Below are positions 63,797 to 64,000 of a stretch of 64,000 nt of DNA, piece by piece. Positions within the stretch are counted from its first letter, which is position 1; each line of letters begins with the position of its first letter. The notes beneath the pieces were generated by a model, which saw only the letters and a program-made list of their open reading frames with translations, was not told the origin of the DNA and made no database searches. The stretch comes from Calothrix brevissima NIES-22 (GTDB lineage: Bacteria; Cyanobacteriota; Cyanobacteriia; Cyanobacteriales; Nostocaceae): positions 6,610,104 to 6,674,103 of the forward strand of contig NZ_AP018207.1 in assembly GCF_002367995.1 (NCBI RefSeq), in the 5' to 3' direction. Position numbers and translations under genes: made by a program.

Positions 63797-63838
63797 ATGA
63801 GCAAAAAACTTCTCAAAGAATTGCCTTTACTTCTGTAA
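63797..63838 (+). CDS. 14-codon frame overlapping the next start
   Basis: ATG-initiated MSKKLLKELPLLL with a stop that overlaps the following ATG as TAATG. It could be a coupling leader peptide or a chance frame. Too short to judge. Confidence 0.2.
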   Translation: MSKKLLKELPLLL

Positions 63839-64000
63839 TGTCTAACAGTGTTGATGATTGGCACCCGCCAAATCCAGTCATTCTTTCAGAGCCGCCATTG
63901 GATGAAAGAATCAGGTGGTGTGTTCGAGAAGTCCATTTAGACAGTGAAGAAGCACAACAAGCCAGGGAAGAAGCGAGAAAAATTACTCAGGTAACTCAGC
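63838..64000 (+). CDS. Unidentified protein, 5' part cut by the window edge
   Basis: 54 codons visible, beginning MSNSVDDWHPPNPVILSEPP then an acidic helix DSEEAQQAREEARKI. Hydrophilic, no signal peptide. The coding pattern looks real, but no family can be named from so little. Confidence 0.5.
   Translation, partial: MSNSVDDWHPPNPVILSEPPLDERIRWCVREVHLDSEEAQQAREEARKITQVTQ

Overview
The window looks like chromosomal DNA of a filamentous, probably heterocyst-forming cyanobacterium (Nostocales: Nostoc, Calothrix or Tolypothrix type). The evidence is AT-rich coding DNA, very frequent HIP1 octamers (GCGATCGC), many heptanucleotide and nonanucleotide STRR tracts between genes, cyanobacteria-typical genes (the DUF512-type radical SAM protein, a fused PyrF-PyrE, a peroxiredoxin-glutaredoxin fusion) and very large multi-PAS/GAF histidine kinases. 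No tRNA, rRNA, CRISPR array or prophage was seen.

Layout. 0.3-6 kb: uppP, a radical SAM/PDZ protein and a GHL10-like glycosyl hydrolase. 6-7.2 kb: a repeat-rich spacer with a MITE-like element. 7.2-11.5 kb: a CBS-PAS5 histidine kinase coupled to a REC-EAL protein. 11.7-16.1 kb: a NACHT NTPase, a PQQ-type sugar dehydrogenase lipoprotein and a cupin. 16.5-23 kb: a CHASE3 hybrid kinase with three receivers, then cheR, a receiver-less cheB and a single-domain response regulator. 23.1-23.4 kb: two related sequences that each end in a rho-independent terminator and look like tandem small RNA genes. 23.6-27.5 kb: a molybdopterin oxidoreductase, PyrF-PyrE and an AI-2E/PerM transporter.

27.7-39.5 kb is a defence-type accessory region. 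It holds a type I restriction-modification locus (hsdM, hsdS, hsdR) interleaved with an Rpn-type nuclease, a DUF559 endonuclease, a NucS-like nuclease, a YgjP-like metallopeptidase, an orphan ParD, a DUF433/DUF5615 toxin-antitoxin pair and an unrecognised 138-aa protein. A truncated AAA ATPase gene joined to a tnpB 3' end closes it. The same palindromic repeat (CCTCACCCCCTAG...CTCTCC...GGAGAGG) sits in-frame inside hsdM and hsdR and at both ends of the DUF559 gene. Relics of the hsdM and rpn 3' ends lie just upstream of hsdS.

39.5-49.3 kb: housekeeping and small genes (PadR, DUF72, amidohydrolase, L,D-transpeptidase, Eda, CYTH, TPR, DUF6174, two radical SAM proteins). 49.6-56.5 kb: a 2289-aa hybrid kinase. 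56.8-60 kb: a metal-efflux cluster (CopA-type ATPase, a small membrane protein, a MerR regulator) with two matching MerR-type operators. 60-64 kb: Hsp20, small proteins, peroxiredoxin-glutaredoxin, an alpha/beta-hydrolase-fold protein that seems to lack its nucleophile, and a gene cut by the window edge.

The strongest leads are the repeat-invaded restriction locus with its DUF559 gene flanked by inverted repeats, the duplication scar before hsdS, the tandem sRNA-like pair, and two nested palindromic (MITE-like) elements. All calls come from reading the sequence. No database search was run.
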